A DNA stretch of 64,000 nt, taken from contig NZ_CP064781.1 of the NCBI RefSeq assembly GCF_016858125.1, positions 744,001 to 808,000 of the forward strand, in the 5' to 3' direction. The position numbers were made by a program, and so were the translations under genes. Shown in pieces: positions 16,217 to 27,406 of the stretch (position 1 is its first letter; every line of letters begins with the position of its first letter). Source of the stretch: Azospira restricta (GTDB taxonomy: Bacteria; Pseudomonadota; Gammaproteobacteria; Burkholderiales; Rhodocyclaceae). The notes below the pieces were generated by a model. That model was not told the origin of the DNA. It worked only from the letters and a program-made list of their open reading frames with translations, and searched no databases.

Positions 16217-16459
16217 TTACTTCTGCGGTGCGGCCTTTTCCAGTTCGGCGACGCGCGCCTCCAGCGCCGTCAGCTTCTCGCGCGTGCGCGCCAGCAGCTG
16301 CGTCTGGATCTCGAATTCCTCGCGCGTGACCAGGTCCATCTTCTCGAAGACGCTGGCGAGCAGTGCCTTGACGTTCTTCTCGATGTCCCTGGCCGGGCTG
16401 GCGGCGATCAGCGCCGACAGGCGGCTGTTGAGTTCCTCGAAAAGCTTCGGGTCGAGCAT
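16217..16459 (-). CDS. ubiK: Ubiquinone biosynthesis accessory factor UbiK
   Basis: 80 aa from MLDPKLFEELNSRLSAL, a start matching the family; longer upstream frames are not used. UbiK (BMFP/YqiC) is a small trimeric coiled coil that helps UbiJ and the Ubi complex deliver hydrophobic intermediates of aerobic ubiquinone synthesis. The conserved LVTREEFEIQTQLLARTREKL and coiled coil are complete. It lies 7 bp ahead of comM, the usual neighbour order in Rhodocyclales from memory. Confidence 0.9.
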   Translation of the reverse strand: MLDPKLFEELNSRLSALIAASPARDIEKNVKALLASVFEKMDLVTREEFEIQTQLLARTREKLTALEARVAELEKAAPQK

Positions 16460-16531
16460 CGTGATTTCCCCCGGGCGGGCAGGCGTTCTGGAGCGGCCGA
16501 GTTTAGCACAGCGGCTTGTCGTGGCCGGCCC

Positions 16532-16577
16532 GCACCGTGCTGGCGCACTGGCCGCCGATCGCGCACCGCAAAGGTGC
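16532..16577 (+). promoter_or_regulatory. NtrC-type binding sites upstream of porin-glnK-amtB
   Basis: A near-perfect NtrC site GCACC-N5-GGTGC lies at 16563-16577, and a weaker one, GCACC-N5-GGCGC, at 16532-16546. Spacing of 63-108 bp ahead of the sigma-54 box is as expected for an enhancer. Confidence 0.65.
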
Positions 16578-16639
16578 GGATAATCGGGCGGCGATTTGGT
16601 GCGCCACGGTAAGTTATTGCTTTTGAATGCAAAAAAAAC

Positions 16640-16655
16640 TGGCACGGCTGATGCT
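16640..16655 (+). promoter_or_regulatory. Sigma-54 promoter of porin-glnK-amtB
   Basis: TGGCACGGCTGATGCT matches the sigma-54 consensus TGGCACG-N4-TTGCW: GG at 16641-16642 and GC at 16653-16654, with the obligatory 10-bp spacing. It is 58 bp before the porin ATG. Confidence 0.75.
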
Positions 16656-16713
16656 AAGAACGAACGCAAGCTATTTATTCAAGATTCAAGATCAACTACC
16701 AAGGAGTCGCTCC

Positions 16714-17580
16714 ATGAAAAAGCTGCTGATTGCATCCGCTCTCGCCACCGCCTTCGCGCTGCCGGCCGCCGCGCAGACCGCCGCGCCGGCGGCCGAGGCC
16801 GCCCCGGCCAGCCCGCACACGCTGACCGCCAACATCGGCCTGTTCTCCAGCTACCGCTTCCGCGGCATCGACCAGACCTACGGCAAGCCGGCGCTGCAGG
16901 GCGGCTTCGACTACGCGCACGAGAGCGGCTTCTACGCCGGCAACTGGAACTCCAACGTCAGCTCCGGCGCCGGCTTCCCCGACGGCAACCTGGAAATGGA
17001 CTTCTACGGCGGCTGGAAGAAGACCTGGGGCGACTGGGGCCTCGACCTCGGCGGCATCGTCTACTACTACCCGGGCTCGGAAGGCCGTGGCCTCGGCATC
17101 GGCGCCGACAAGGGCGCGGTGACCAACAAGGAACTGTACATCGGCGGTTCGTGGAAGACCGTGTCGCTGAAGTACTACCACTCGGTCGACGACTACTTCT
17201 CGCTGCGCGGCTGGGATTCGACCGGCGCCTCGACCGGCAAGAGCACCAAGGGTACGCACTACATCGACCTGTCGGCTTCCTACGACCTGGGCAACGGCTG
17301 GGGCGTCAACGGCCACGTCGGCCACCTCTCGGCGAAGCGCATGAGCAACGGCAGCTACACCGACTGGAAGGTCGGCGTGACCAAGGACTTCAGCGGCTGG
17401 GTGGTCGGCCTTTCCTACGTCGGCACCAACGCCGACGGCGACTGCTCGGGCGCGACGACCTACCAGCCGTACTGCTTCGCCAAGTCGATCCAGGACGACG
17501 ACGGCGCGCTCGACCTGTCGAGCAGCAACAAGGACGCCGGCCGCGGCATCGCCGTGCTGTCCGTGTCGCGGACCTTCTGA
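16714..17580 (+). CDS. TorF family putative porin
   Basis: 288 aa; ATG 16714 with AAGGAG ahead (a longer upstream frame is ignored). Signal peptide MKKLLIASALATAFALPAAA. The mature part (LTANIGLFSSYRFRGIDQTYGKPALQGGFDYAHESG) is the conserved TorF/CHP02001 outer-membrane barrel start, and the C-terminal Phe (SRTF) is typical for BAM-assembled barrels. It is placed under the NtrC/sigma-54 promoter with glnK and amtB 30 and 380 bp downstream, so it probably admits a nitrogen compound through the outer membrane. Substrate unproven. Confidence 0.85.
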   Translation: MKKLLIASALATAFALPAAAQTAAPAAEAAPASPHTLTANIGLFSSYRFRGIDQTYGKPALQGGFDYAHESGFYAGNWNSNVSSGAGFPDGNLEMDFYGGWKKTWGDWGLDLGGIVYYYPGSEGRGLGIGADKGAVTNKELYIGGSWKTVSLKYYHSVDDYFSLRGWDSTGASTGKSTKGTHYIDLSASYDLGNGWGVNGHVGHLSAKRMSNGSYTDWKVGVTKDFSGWVVGLSYVGTNADGDCSGATTYQPYCFAKSIQDDDGALDLSSSNKDAGRGIAVLSVSRTF

Positions 17581-17597
17581 TCCATCTCCGATCCTGA

Positions 17598-17948
<351 letters not shown>

Positions 17949-17959
17949 GGAGCGACAAC

Positions 17960-19459
17960 ATGAAGCGCATCTTTGCAATGCTGGCTGTGGTCGGTGTCGT
18001 CCTCGTCGGCGCTCCGGCCTGGGCCGAGGAGAAGCCGGCGGCGGACGCCAAGCCCGCCGCCGCGGCGGTAGCCGAAGCACCGGCCGCCGCTGCCACCGCC
18101 GCTCCCGCGGCCGCCGAAGCCGCCCCGGCCGCGGCGCCCGCCGCCGCGCCGGTGGCGAACAAGGGCGACAACACCTGGGTGATGGTCTGCGCGGCGCTGG
18201 TGATCCTGATGTCGATCCCCGGCCTGGCGCTGTTCTACGGCGGCCTCGTCCGCTCGAAGAACATGCTCTCGGTGCTGATGCAGGTCTTCGTCACCTTCTC
18301 GCTGATCAGCGTGCTGTGGGCGGTGTACGGCTACTCGGTGGCCTTCACCGAAGGCGGTGCGTTCTTCGGCACGCTCGACAAGCTGTTCCTGAAGGGCATC
18401 ACCGTCGATTCGGTGGCGGCGACCTTCTCCAAGGGCGTGGTCATCTCCGAGTTCGCCTACGTGATCTTCCAGGGCGCCTTCGCGGCGATCACCTGCGGCC
18501 TGATCGTCGGCGCCTTCGCCGAGCGCGTGAAGTTCTCGGCGGTGCTGGTGTTCATGGTCATCTGGTTCACCCTGTCCTACCTGCCGATGGCGCACATGGT
18601 CTGGTACTGGGCCGGTCCGGACGCCTACGTCGACGCCGCTGCCGGTGAAGCCGCGGGCAAGACCGCCGGCTTCCTGTTCCAGAAGGGCGCGCTCGACTTC
18701 GCCGGTGGCACCGTGGTGCACATCAACGCCGCCGTTGCCGGCCTGGTCGGTGCCTTCCTGATCGGCAAGCGGATCGGCTACGGCCGCGAGTCGATGGCCC
18801 CGCACAGCCTGACCTTCACCATGATCGGCGCCTCGCTGCTGTGGTTCGGCTGGTTCGGCTTCAACGCCGGCTCGGCGCTCGAAGCCTCCGGCGGTGCGGC
18901 ACTGGCGATGGTCAACACCTGGCTGGCGACCGCCTGCGCGGCGCTGTCCTGGATGTTCGCCGAGTGGATGCTGAAGGGCAAGCCGTCGATGCTCGGCGCC
19001 GCCTCGGGCGCCGTCGCCGGCCTCGTCGCGATCACCCCGGCCGCCGGCTTCGTCGGCATCGTCGGCGCCATCGTCATCGGCCTCCTCGCCGGCGTCATCT
19101 GCCTGTGGGGCGTCAATGGCCTGAAGCGCATGCTGGGCATGGACGACTCGCTCGACGTGTTCGGCGTGCATGGCGTCGGCGGCATCCTCGGCGCCGTCCT
19201 GACCGGCGTGTTCACCGCACCGTCGCTCGGCGGCACCGGCGTGTACGACTACGTCGCCAACAAGGTCGGCGACTACGACATGACCGCGCAGGTGATCTCG
19301 CAGCTGTGGGGCGTCGGTACCGTCGTCGTCTGGTCGGCGGTGGTTTCGCTGGTCGCCTTCAAGCTGGTCGACATCGTCATCGGCCTGCGCGTGCCGGAAG
19401 AAGAAGAGCGCGAAGGCCTGGACATCACCGCCCACGGCGAATCGGCCTACCACCACTGA
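17960..19459 (+). CDS. amtB: Ammonium transporter AmtB
   Basis: 499 aa; most Amt proteins are about 400-430 aa, the excess being an Ala/Pro-rich segment (~25-65) between signal peptide and the first membrane helix. The 11-helix Amt core is complete: FYGGLVRSKNMLSVL, FAGGTVVHINAAVAGLVG (with the Asp-like site and the first twin His) and FGVHGVGGILGAVLTG (second His). It moves ammonium across the inner membrane and is gated by GlnK encoded just upstream. Expression should follow nitrogen limitation via NtrC. Confidence 0.95.
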   Translation: MKRIFAMLAVVGVVLVGAPAWAEEKPAADAKPAAAAVAEAPAAAATAAPAAAEAAPAAAPAAAPVANKGDNTWVMVCAALVILMSIPGLALFYGGLVRSKNMLSVLMQVFVTFSLISVLWAVYGYSVAFTEGGAFFGTLDKLFLKGITVDSVAATFSKGVVISEFAYVIFQGAFAAITCGLIVGAFAERVKFSAVLVFMVIWFTLSYLPMAHMVWYWAGPDAYVDAAAGEAAGKTAGFLFQKGALDFAGGTVVHINAAVAGLVGAFLIGKRIGYGRESMAPHSLTFTMIGASLLWFGWFGFNAGSALEASGGAALAMVNTWLATACAALSWMFAEWMLKGKPSMLGAASGAVAGLVAITPAAGFVGIVGAIVIGLLAGVICLWGVNGLKRMLGMDDSLDVFGVHGVGGILGAVLTGVFTAPSLGGTGVYDYVANKVGDYDMTAQVISQLWGVGTVVVWSAVVSLVAFKLVDIVIGLRVPEEEEREGLDITAHGESAYHH

Positions 19460-19481
19460 TTTCCCTCCTCCGCAGCAAATC

Positions 19482-19509
19482 ACGGGCGCCTTCGGGCGCC
19501 CGTTTTTTT
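19482..19509 (+). terminator. Intrinsic terminator after amtB
   Basis: ACGGGCGCC pairs with GGCGCCCGT over a TTCG loop and is followed by seven T. It lies 23 bp after the amtB stop. Confidence 0.9.
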
Positions 19510-19595
19510 CGTGCTGCAGTGGCATAATCGGCCATCGCCGCGGAGCCGCAGCGTCGCTGCACGGCGGTCCCGACACAATCACGAAGGAAGCCCTC

Positions 19596-20378
19596 TTGGC
19601 GTTGTACATCTCTCCCGAACGGAAGGCGTTGCTGGAAGCGAACCGGCTCGCCGGCGTCGACGACGTCTGGGCGCTGCGTGCCGAATGGTTCGAGGAGCCG
19701 AACGTCCGCCGCGGCGGCTGGAGCGGCGTCTGCCGGCTCGCCCTGCCCCTGCCCGCCGGCGGCGAACTCGGCGTCTTCCTCAAACGTCAGGAGAACCACC
19801 AGCGGCGGAGCTGGCGCCACCCGCTCGCCGGCGAGCCGACCTTCGCCCGCGAGTTCCGCATGCTGCGCTACCTGCAGGCGCATGAGGTGCCGGCGCCGCG
19901 GCCGCTGTACTTCGCCAGCGCGATCGTCGACGGCAATGCGCGCGGCATGCTGATGACCGAGGAACTGGCGGGCTTCCGTCCGCTCGACACCGTCACCGAG
20001 GAGCTGTTTGCCGCCGGCCGGCCGCCGCTCGCCGTGCAGCGGGCGGTGCTGCGCAGCGTCGCCGACGTCGTTCGCCGGCTGCACGACGCCGGCGTGCAGC
20101 ACAGCTCGCTCTACCCGAAGCACCTCTTCGTGCGCCTGCGCGACGGGAGCGCCCCGGAGGCGGCGCTGATCGACCTGGAGAAATCGCGCACCACCCTGCT
20201 GCCGCCGCTGCGCACCATCCACGACCTCGACGCCCTGAACCGCCATGCCCGGCACTGGAGCCGCAGCGCGCGCCTCTACTTCCTGCTGCAGTACCTCGGC
20301 CTCCCCCGGCTGACGCCGTGGGCGCGCTTCCTGTGCCGCCGGATCATGCGCCGCGCCGGCCAGAAACGCCGCGACTGA
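19596..20378 (+). CDS. InaA/KdkA-like lipopolysaccharide kinase family protein
   Basis: 260 aa. Start is TTG 19596 with AAGGAAG ahead. Kinase-like fold: FLKRQENHQRRSW, ML/MTEELAGFRPLD (hinge), HDAGVQHSSLYPKHLFV (catalytic-loop-like, with H rather than HRD), and ALIDLEKSRTTL (metal-binding Asp). The family includes KdkA/WaaP-type enzymes that phosphorylate Kdo or heptose of the LPS core. No membrane segment. It is 14 bp upstream of a CpdA-like phosphodiesterase. The substrate here is inferred only from the family. Confidence 0.75.
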   Translation: MALYISPERKALLEANRLAGVDDVWALRAEWFEEPNVRRGGWSGVCRLALPLPAGGELGVFLKRQENHQRRSWRHPLAGEPTFAREFRMLRYLQAHEVPAPRPLYFASAIVDGNARGMLMTEELAGFRPLDTVTEELFAAGRPPLAVQRAVLRSVADVVRRLHDAGVQHSSLYPKHLFVRLRDGSAPEAALIDLEKSRTTLLPPLRTIHDLDALNRHARHWSRSARLYFLLQYLGLPRLTPWARFLCRRIMRRAGQKRRD

Positions 20379-20391
20379 CTTTCCCCGGCGC

Positions 20392-21183
20392 ATGGCCCGC
20401 ATCGTCCAGCTCAGCGACCTGCACCTGCGCGCGGCGGGACGCTTGCTCTACCGGCAGATCGACACCGCCGGCGCGCTGGCGCAGGCGATCGCGCGCATCA
20501 ACGCGCTGTCGCCGCGGCCCGACCTCGTCGTCCTCTCCGGCGACCTCGCCAACGCCGGCTCCGCCGCCGAATACGCGCACCTGCGTGCACAGCTGGCGGC
20601 GCTGGCCGTTCCCTGGGCGCTGATGCCCGGCAACCACGACGACCGCGCCGCGCTGCGCGCCGCCTTTCCCGAGCAGCCGTGGGCGGCCGGCGAGCTTGCG
20701 CAGCAGCGCCGCGAGTGCGACGCCGGCGACCTGCTGCTGGTCGACACGGTGGTCCCGGGCGAGGACGGCGGCGCCGTCGGCGAGGCGCAGCTCGCCTGGC
20801 TCGACGCGAACCTGCGCGCCGACCGCGACGCGCTGCTCTTCCTGCATCATCCGCCGGTGCGCACCGGCATCGCCGGCATGGACGCGATCGGGCTGGCCGG
20901 CGCCGAAACGCTCGCTGCCTGGCTGCACCGCCATCCGCGCGTGCGCGCGCTGTTCTGCGGCCACGTGCACCGCACGATCTTCAGCGAGTTCGCCGGCCGG
21001 CCGCTGGCGATCGCGCCGTCGCCGGCGCACCAGATCGCGCTCGACCTGTCCGGCGATGCCGCCGCGCTGGCGTGGACGATGGAGCCCGGCGGCATGCTGC
21101 TGATCGACTGGCCGGCCGGCGCTCCGCCGGCGATCCACCTGCTGCCGGTCGCCACGGCGCCCGTGCACCGCTATGCCGACTGA
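20392..21183 (+). CDS. CpdA-like cyclic-nucleotide phosphodiesterase
   Basis: 263 aa with all motifs of the class III phosphodiesterase / calcineurin fold: LSDLHLR, VLSGDLAN, GNHDDR, FLHHPPVRTG and CGHVHRT. Length and motif spacing match CpdA (cAMP phosphodiesterase). It follows the LPS-kinase-like gene by 13 bp, and a stand-alone nucleotide cyclase begins 58 bp downstream. The pair could make and break one cyclic nucleotide; this is inference from position. Confidence 0.75.
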   Translation: MARIVQLSDLHLRAAGRLLYRQIDTAGALAQAIARINALSPRPDLVVLSGDLANAGSAAEYAHLRAQLAALAVPWALMPGNHDDRAALRAAFPEQPWAAGELAQQRRECDAGDLLLVDTVVPGEDGGAVGEAQLAWLDANLRADRDALLFLHHPPVRTGIAGMDAIGLAGAETLAAWLHRHPRVRALFCGHVHRTIFSEFAGRPLAIAPSPAHQIALDLSGDAAALAWTMEPGGMLLIDWPAGAPPAIHLLPVATAPVHRYAD

Positions 21184-21241
21184 GTAACGCGCCGTGCGTA
21201 TTACGAGGAAGGCCCCTTGAGGGCGACTGACGGAGAATGCG

Positions 21242-21832
21242 ATGAAGACCTTCGACCACCTGCTCGACACGCTCAACGCCGCCGCCCCCGAGGACCGCGC
21301 CGAGATCGAGGCACTGATCCGCCGGACCTTCCAGGTGCACCGCACGGCGCTGGTGCTCGACATGACCGACTTCTCGATTTCGGTGCGGCGCACCGGAATC
21401 CTCGCCCACCTGGCGCTGATCCGGCGCATGCAGGTCCTCTGCGAGCCGCCGATCGTCGCCGCCGGCGGCGAGGTAGTGAAGCGCGACGCCGACAACGTCT
21501 TCGCCGTCTTCCCGACAGCCGCGCAGGCGCTGCGGGCGGCCGAGGCGATCCAGCGCGAGCTGGCCGGCCGCGGGCTGGAAACCGCCGACGGGCGCAGCGT
21601 CGGCGCCAGCATCGGCATCGACTGCGGCGACATCCTGCTGATCCGCGAGACCGATTTCTTCGGCGATGCGGTCAACGTCGCATCCAAGCTCGGCGAGGAC
21701 CTCGCCGGCCGCGGCGAGATCCTGCTCAGCGCGCGTGCCTGGGAGGAGGCGGGGCAGCCGGCCGACTACGCGGCGGCGGAATACACGGTGTCGGGAATGC
21801 CGATCGCCGTCCGGCGGCGGCGTTTCGACTAG
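21242..21832 (+). CDS. Class III adenylate/guanylate cyclase domain protein
   Basis: 196 aa; a bare catalytic domain with a short N-terminal helix. Metal-binding Asp in VLDMTDFS, second Asp in KRDADNVFAVF, and the catalytic-helix motif GDAVNVASKLGE. In active enzymes this last motif reads N-x3-R; here the Arg is Lys, which may lower or alter activity. The substrate-selecting Lys is present (KRDAD). No membrane or sensor domain. Adjacent to the CpdA-like gene. Confidence 0.7.
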   Translation: MKTFDHLLDTLNAAAPEDRAEIEALIRRTFQVHRTALVLDMTDFSISVRRTGILAHLALIRRMQVLCEPPIVAAGGEVVKRDADNVFAVFPTAAQALRAAEAIQRELAGRGLETADGRSVGASIGIDCGDILLIRETDFFGDAVNVASKLGEDLAGRGEILLSARAWEEAGQPADYAAAEYTVSGMPIAVRRRRFD

Positions 21833-21914
21833 GTGCGGCCTACTTGATCAGCGGCAGCGGCGCACGGAACGCGTCGGTGCCGGCGCGTACCTGTCCTTCG
21901 ACAAGGGTCCGCCG

Positions 21915-22778
21915 TCAGCGGAAGACGACGGTCTTGTTGCCGTGCACGAGGACGCGGTCCTCGAGGTGGTAGCGCAGGCCGCGCGCGAGCACGGTCTTCT
22001 CGATGTCCTTGCCGTAGCGGACCATGTCCTCGATCGAGTCGGAGTGGTCGATGCGGATCACGTCCTGCTCGATGATCGGACCCTGGTCGAGCTCCTCGGT
22101 GACGTAGTGGCAGGTCGCGCCGATCAGCTTGACGCCGCGCTCGTAGGCCTGGTGGTAGGGCTTGGCGCCGACGAACGAGGGCAGGAACGAATGGTGGATG
22201 TTGATGATGCGCCCCGGGTAGGCGGCGCACAGCCCGCTCGGCAGCACCTGCATGTAGCGCGCCAGCACCATGCAGTCGCCGCGCACGTCCTCGAAGATGC
22301 GCTGCACTTCGGCGTAGGCGCCGGCCTTGTTGTCCGGCGTCACCGGTACGTGGTGGAAGGGGATGCCGTGCCACTCGACGAAGCCGCGGAACGCGTCGTG
22401 GTTCGAGATCACGCACGGGATCTCGATGTCCAGCTCCTTCGCCTGCCAGCGCGCGAGCAGGTCGTAGAGGCAGTGTTCCTGCTTCGAGACGAGCACGACG
22501 AGGCGCTTCTTCACCGCCGAGTCGTTGATCTGCCAGCTCATCGCCAGCGGCTCGGCGACCGCGGTGCGGAAGCGTTCGCGGAACTCGGCGAGCAGGAAGG
22601 GCAGCGACGAGGCCTTGATCTCCAGGCGCATGAAATAGCGGCCGGTCAGGCTGTCGGCGTGGTAGCTCGATTCGAGGATCCAGCCGCCGTGCTCGGCGAT
22701 GAAGCCGGCGACGCGGGCGATGATGCCGACCTGGTCGGGGCAGGAGGCGGTCAGCGTGTAGAAGCGTTCGCGGTGCAT
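21915..22778 (-). CDS. purU: Formyltetrahydrofolate deformylase
   Basis: 287 aa, the full family length. ACT regulatory domain at 1-~85 (YTLTASCPDQVGIIARVAGF), then the formyltransferase fold with VISNHDAFRG, IINIHHSFLPSF (catalytic His) and CHYVTEELDQGPIIEQD (catalytic Asp). Hydrolyses 10-formyl-THF to formate and THF, supplying formate for purine synthesis and balancing one-carbon pools; usually sensed through glycine and methionine. Tandem with thrH on the same strand. Confidence 0.95.
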   Translation of the reverse strand: MHRERFYTLTASCPDQVGIIARVAGFIAEHGGWILESSYHADSLTGRYFMRLEIKASSLPFLLAEFRERFRTAVAEPLAMSWQINDSAVKKRLVVLVSKQEHCLYDLLARWQAKELDIEIPCVISNHDAFRGFVEWHGIPFHHVPVTPDNKAGAYAEVQRIFEDVRGDCMVLARYMQVLPSGLCAAYPGRIINIHHSFLPSFVGAKPYHQAYERGVKLIGATCHYVTEELDQGPIIEQDVIRIDHSDSIEDMVRYGKDIEKTVLARGLRYHLEDRVLVHGNKTVVFR

Positions 22779-22855
22779 TTCGGGGAGCAGGGGCCAGGGT
22801 TGGGGGGCTGGGCAAAGGCGGCGGGCTGGTGTTGCCAGCCCGTCGCCGCTCGTCT

Positions 22856-23464
22856 CTAGTAGCGCGCGAAGGCGCGGTCGATCTCGCCGCGCAGTGCGCC
22901 GTAATCGCGCACCACCGGGAACTGCGGGAACTCGCGGACGACGTTTTCCGGCGGGTGGAAGAGGATGCCGCCGTGCGCCTCGCCGAGCATCGCCGTGTCG
23001 TTGTACGAGTCGCCGGCGGCGACGATCGTGAACTTCAGTTCCTTGAAGCGGCGCACCGCTTCCTGCTTCTGGTTCGGCATGCGCAGGTGGTAATTGACCA
23101 GCATGCCGGTCGAATCGGCCTCGAGCGAGTGGCAGAAGAGCGTCGGCCAGCCGAGCTGGCGCATCAGCGGGTGCGCGAATTCGTAGAAGGTGTCGGACAG
23201 GATCACCACCTGGTAGGCCTCGCGCAGGCTGTCGAGGAAGTCGCGGGCGCCGGCCATCGGCCCCATCTCGGCGATCACCTTCTGGATGTCCGGCAGGCCC
23301 AGCTGGTGCTGGCGCAGGATATCCAGGCGGTACTTCATCAGCTTGTCGTAGTCAGGCTCGTCGCGCGTCGTGCGGCGCAGCTCGGGGATGCCGGTGCGCT
23401 CGGCAAACTCGATCCAGATTTCGGGGACGAGGACACCCTCGAGGTCAAGACAGACGATTCTCAC
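22856..23464 (-). CDS. thrH: Phosphoserine phosphatase / homoserine phosphotransferase ThrH
   Basis: 202 aa. HAD motif I is the ThrH variant DLEGVLVPEIW (second Asp replaced by Glu); motif II VVILSDTF; motif III/IV Lys in ELKFT..., and GDSYND. ThrH transfers phosphate from phosphoserine to homoserine as well as hydrolysing phosphoserine. ATG 23464. It is 77 bp ahead of purU; both touch one-carbon/amino-acid metabolism, so joint transcription is possible. Confidence 0.9.
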   Translation of the reverse strand: MRIVCLDLEGVLVPEIWIEFAERTGIPELRRTTRDEPDYDKLMKYRLDILRQHQLGLPDIQKVIAEMGPMAGARDFLDSLREAYQVVILSDTFYEFAHPLMRQLGWPTLFCHSLEADSTGMLVNYHLRMPNQKQEAVRRFKELKFTIVAAGDSYNDTAMLGEAHGGILFHPPENVVREFPQFPVVRDYGALRGEIDRAFARY

Positions 23465-23537
23465 CGCAATTCTCCTGCGTTAGGTCAGTCGCCGCGCTGG
23501 CGGCAGCGCGGGAAAAGCGGGGATTTTACCACCGCCG

Positions 23538-25367
23538 TCAGGCGGCGACGGCGACGCGGTTGCGGCCGATGCGCTTGGCCGAGTACATCGCCTGGTCGGC
23601 GGCGCGCAGCAGCGCTTCGGCGCCCTCGCCGTGTTCCGGCCAGCGCGCGATGCCGACGCTGGCGCCGATCGTCACCTCGCCGTCGTCGAGCACCACCGGC
23701 CGCCGCAACGCGGCGACGATCTTCTCGGCGAGCGCCTTCACCGCGTCGGCGTCGCCGCATTCCTCGATGAGCACCACGAACTCGTCGCCGCCGATGCGGG
23801 CGACGGTGTCGGCGCTGCGCACGCTGTCGCGCAGCCGCCTGGCGACGGCGAGCAGCAGCTGGTCGCCGGCGTCGTGGCCGAGCGTGTCGTTGACCGTCTT
23901 GAAGCCGTCGAGGTCGATCAGCAGCACCGCGAAACCGCGGCCGTGGCGCGCGGCCAGCTGCTGCGCATGGCCGATGCGTTCGAACAGCAGCAGGCGGTTG
24001 GCGAGCCCGGTCAGCGGATCGTGGTGCGCCATGTCGTGCAGCCGCTTCTCGCTCTCGGTGAGGCGCTGGTTCGATGCGGCCAGCTCGCGCGTGCGTTCGG
24101 CGACGCGCGCCTCGAGCTCGCGCTCGCTGCGCTGCAGCGCCTCGATGCGCCGGCGTTCGGCCTGCAGCACGGCGGCCTGCGCCGCCTCCTTCTCGCGGCG
24201 CAACAGGTGGATGCGGTCGGCGAGCGCGAACGAGAGGAGCAGGATTTCCAGCGCCGAGCCGATCTGGATGCCGTTGGCGGTGAACACGTTGGTCGGCAGC
24301 AGCGCCATGTTGCGCAGGCCCATCAGCGCGACGCCGACCAGCAGCAGCGCCCAGGCGGCGAGGAAGAAGCGCGCCGATACGTCGCCGCGGCGCAGGCAGG
24401 CGACGGCGCTGATCACCGCCACCGCCGAGAAGCTGACGCCGAGCAGCGAGGTGGCGATCGCCGCCTGCCGGTACGGCAGCAGCAGCGGCGCCAGCGCTGC
24501 CGCCGCGAAGCCGAACGCGAGCGCGACGATGACGCGGTCGAGCCGCGGGTGATGGCGCCGCGTGTCGAGGAAGATGCGCGTGAACAGCGCGCCGAAGAAG
24601 CCGGTGGCGGCGTAGCCCGAGCTGAAGGCGATCGCCTCCCAGGCGCGCCAGTCCGGCCACAGGTACTGGTAGCCGAGGCCGCCCTGCGCCAGCTGGCCGA
24701 CCGCCATCGCGGCGACGAAGGCGACGTAGGCGAGGTAGCTGCGGTCGCGCAGCGAGAACCACAGCAGCAGGTTGTAGAGGCCCAGCGCGAGCAGCATGCC
24801 GTAGTACAGCGCGTGCGCGCCGTAGGCGTCCTGGTCGGCGGCGTGCAGCGCGGCCGGCCGCCACAGCGTCAGCGGCACGGTCAGCGAGCCCGAGGACTGC
24901 ACGCGCAGGTACAGCGTCTGCGTCTCGCCGGCGGCCAGCGTCAGCGGGAAGACGAAGTGGCGGTGGCGCAGGGGCCGTTCGGCGAAGCGCCGCTCGTCGC
25001 CGCCGACGAGCGTGGTATCGCTGCCCGGCGCGTAGAAGTCGACGCGGTCGAGGGTCGGGAACGCCACTTCGAGCAGCCAGTCGCCGGCTGCCGCCGCGTC
25101 CGGCTGCAGCGTCACGCGCAGCCACCAGGCCGACGCCGAATAGCCGAGGTTGAGGTCGCCGCTGCCGCGGCGCGGCGCGAAGCGGGCGGCGGTGTCCGTG
25201 CCGCGCACCGTGCCGATGTCGAGGCGGCCGTCGGCGTCTTCGAGCATCTCGATATGGGCGGCGAGCGGTACGCTGCCGTTGGCGCCACGCAGCGCCAGCG
25301 CCTGCGCCGCTGCGGCGGTCGCGAAAAGCAGCAGCAGGAGGGCGAGCCAGGCGGTCGGTCGGCGCAT
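23538..25367 (-). CDS. 7TMR-DISM diguanylate cyclase
   Basis: 609 aa. Signal peptide (LLLLFATAAAAQA), an extracytoplasmic 7TMR-DISMED2-like domain (~25-165; YSASAWWLRVTLQ), seven membrane helices (~180-385), a coiled coil (~390-440) and a GGDEF domain (HDPLTGLANR to end). The active site is GGDEF, preceded five residues earlier by an RSAD I-site, so product inhibition is expected. It should sense an external ligand and make cyclic di-GMP. It starts 32 bp after the ABC-F gene stop, in the same direction. Confidence 0.9.
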   Translation of the reverse strand: MRRPTAWLALLLLLFATAAAAQALALRGANGSVPLAAHIEMLEDADGRLDIGTVRGTDTAARFAPRRGSGDLNLGYSASAWWLRVTLQPDAAAAGDWLLEVAFPTLDRVDFYAPGSDTTLVGGDERRFAERPLRHRHFVFPLTLAAGETQTLYLRVQSSGSLTVPLTLWRPAALHAADQDAYGAHALYYGMLLALGLYNLLLWFSLRDRSYLAYVAFVAAMAVGQLAQGGLGYQYLWPDWRAWEAIAFSSGYAATGFFGALFTRIFLDTRRHHPRLDRVIVALAFGFAAAALAPLLLPYRQAAIATSLLGVSFSAVAVISAVACLRRGDVSARFFLAAWALLLVGVALMGLRNMALLPTNVFTANGIQIGSALEILLLSFALADRIHLLRREKEAAQAAVLQAERRRIEALQRSERELEARVAERTRELAASNQRLTESEKRLHDMAHHDPLTGLANRLLLFERIGHAQQLAARHGRGFAVLLIDLDGFKTVNDTLGHDAGDQLLLAVARRLRDSVRSADTVARIGGDEFVVLIEECGDADAVKALAEKIVAALRRPVVLDDGEVTIGASVGIARWPEHGEGAEALLRAADQAMYSAKRIGRNRVAVAA

Positions 25368-25398
25368 GCGGAAATGCGAGGGGAATAGTCCGCCGATT

Positions 25399-27321
<1,923 letters not shown>

Positions 27322-27406
27322 GCGGCGGACGGAGCGAGGGGCGCCGGCGGGCGGCGCGCGAGCAGGTAAAATCGCTATTTTACCGGCTTCGAACCGCGAG
27401 ACCGCC

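Noticed and set aside
23485-25388. Very long open frames antisense to or out of frame with the diguanylate cyclase
   Set aside because: They have Arg/Ala-rich composition typical of shadow frames in high-GC DNA, no domain and no start signal.
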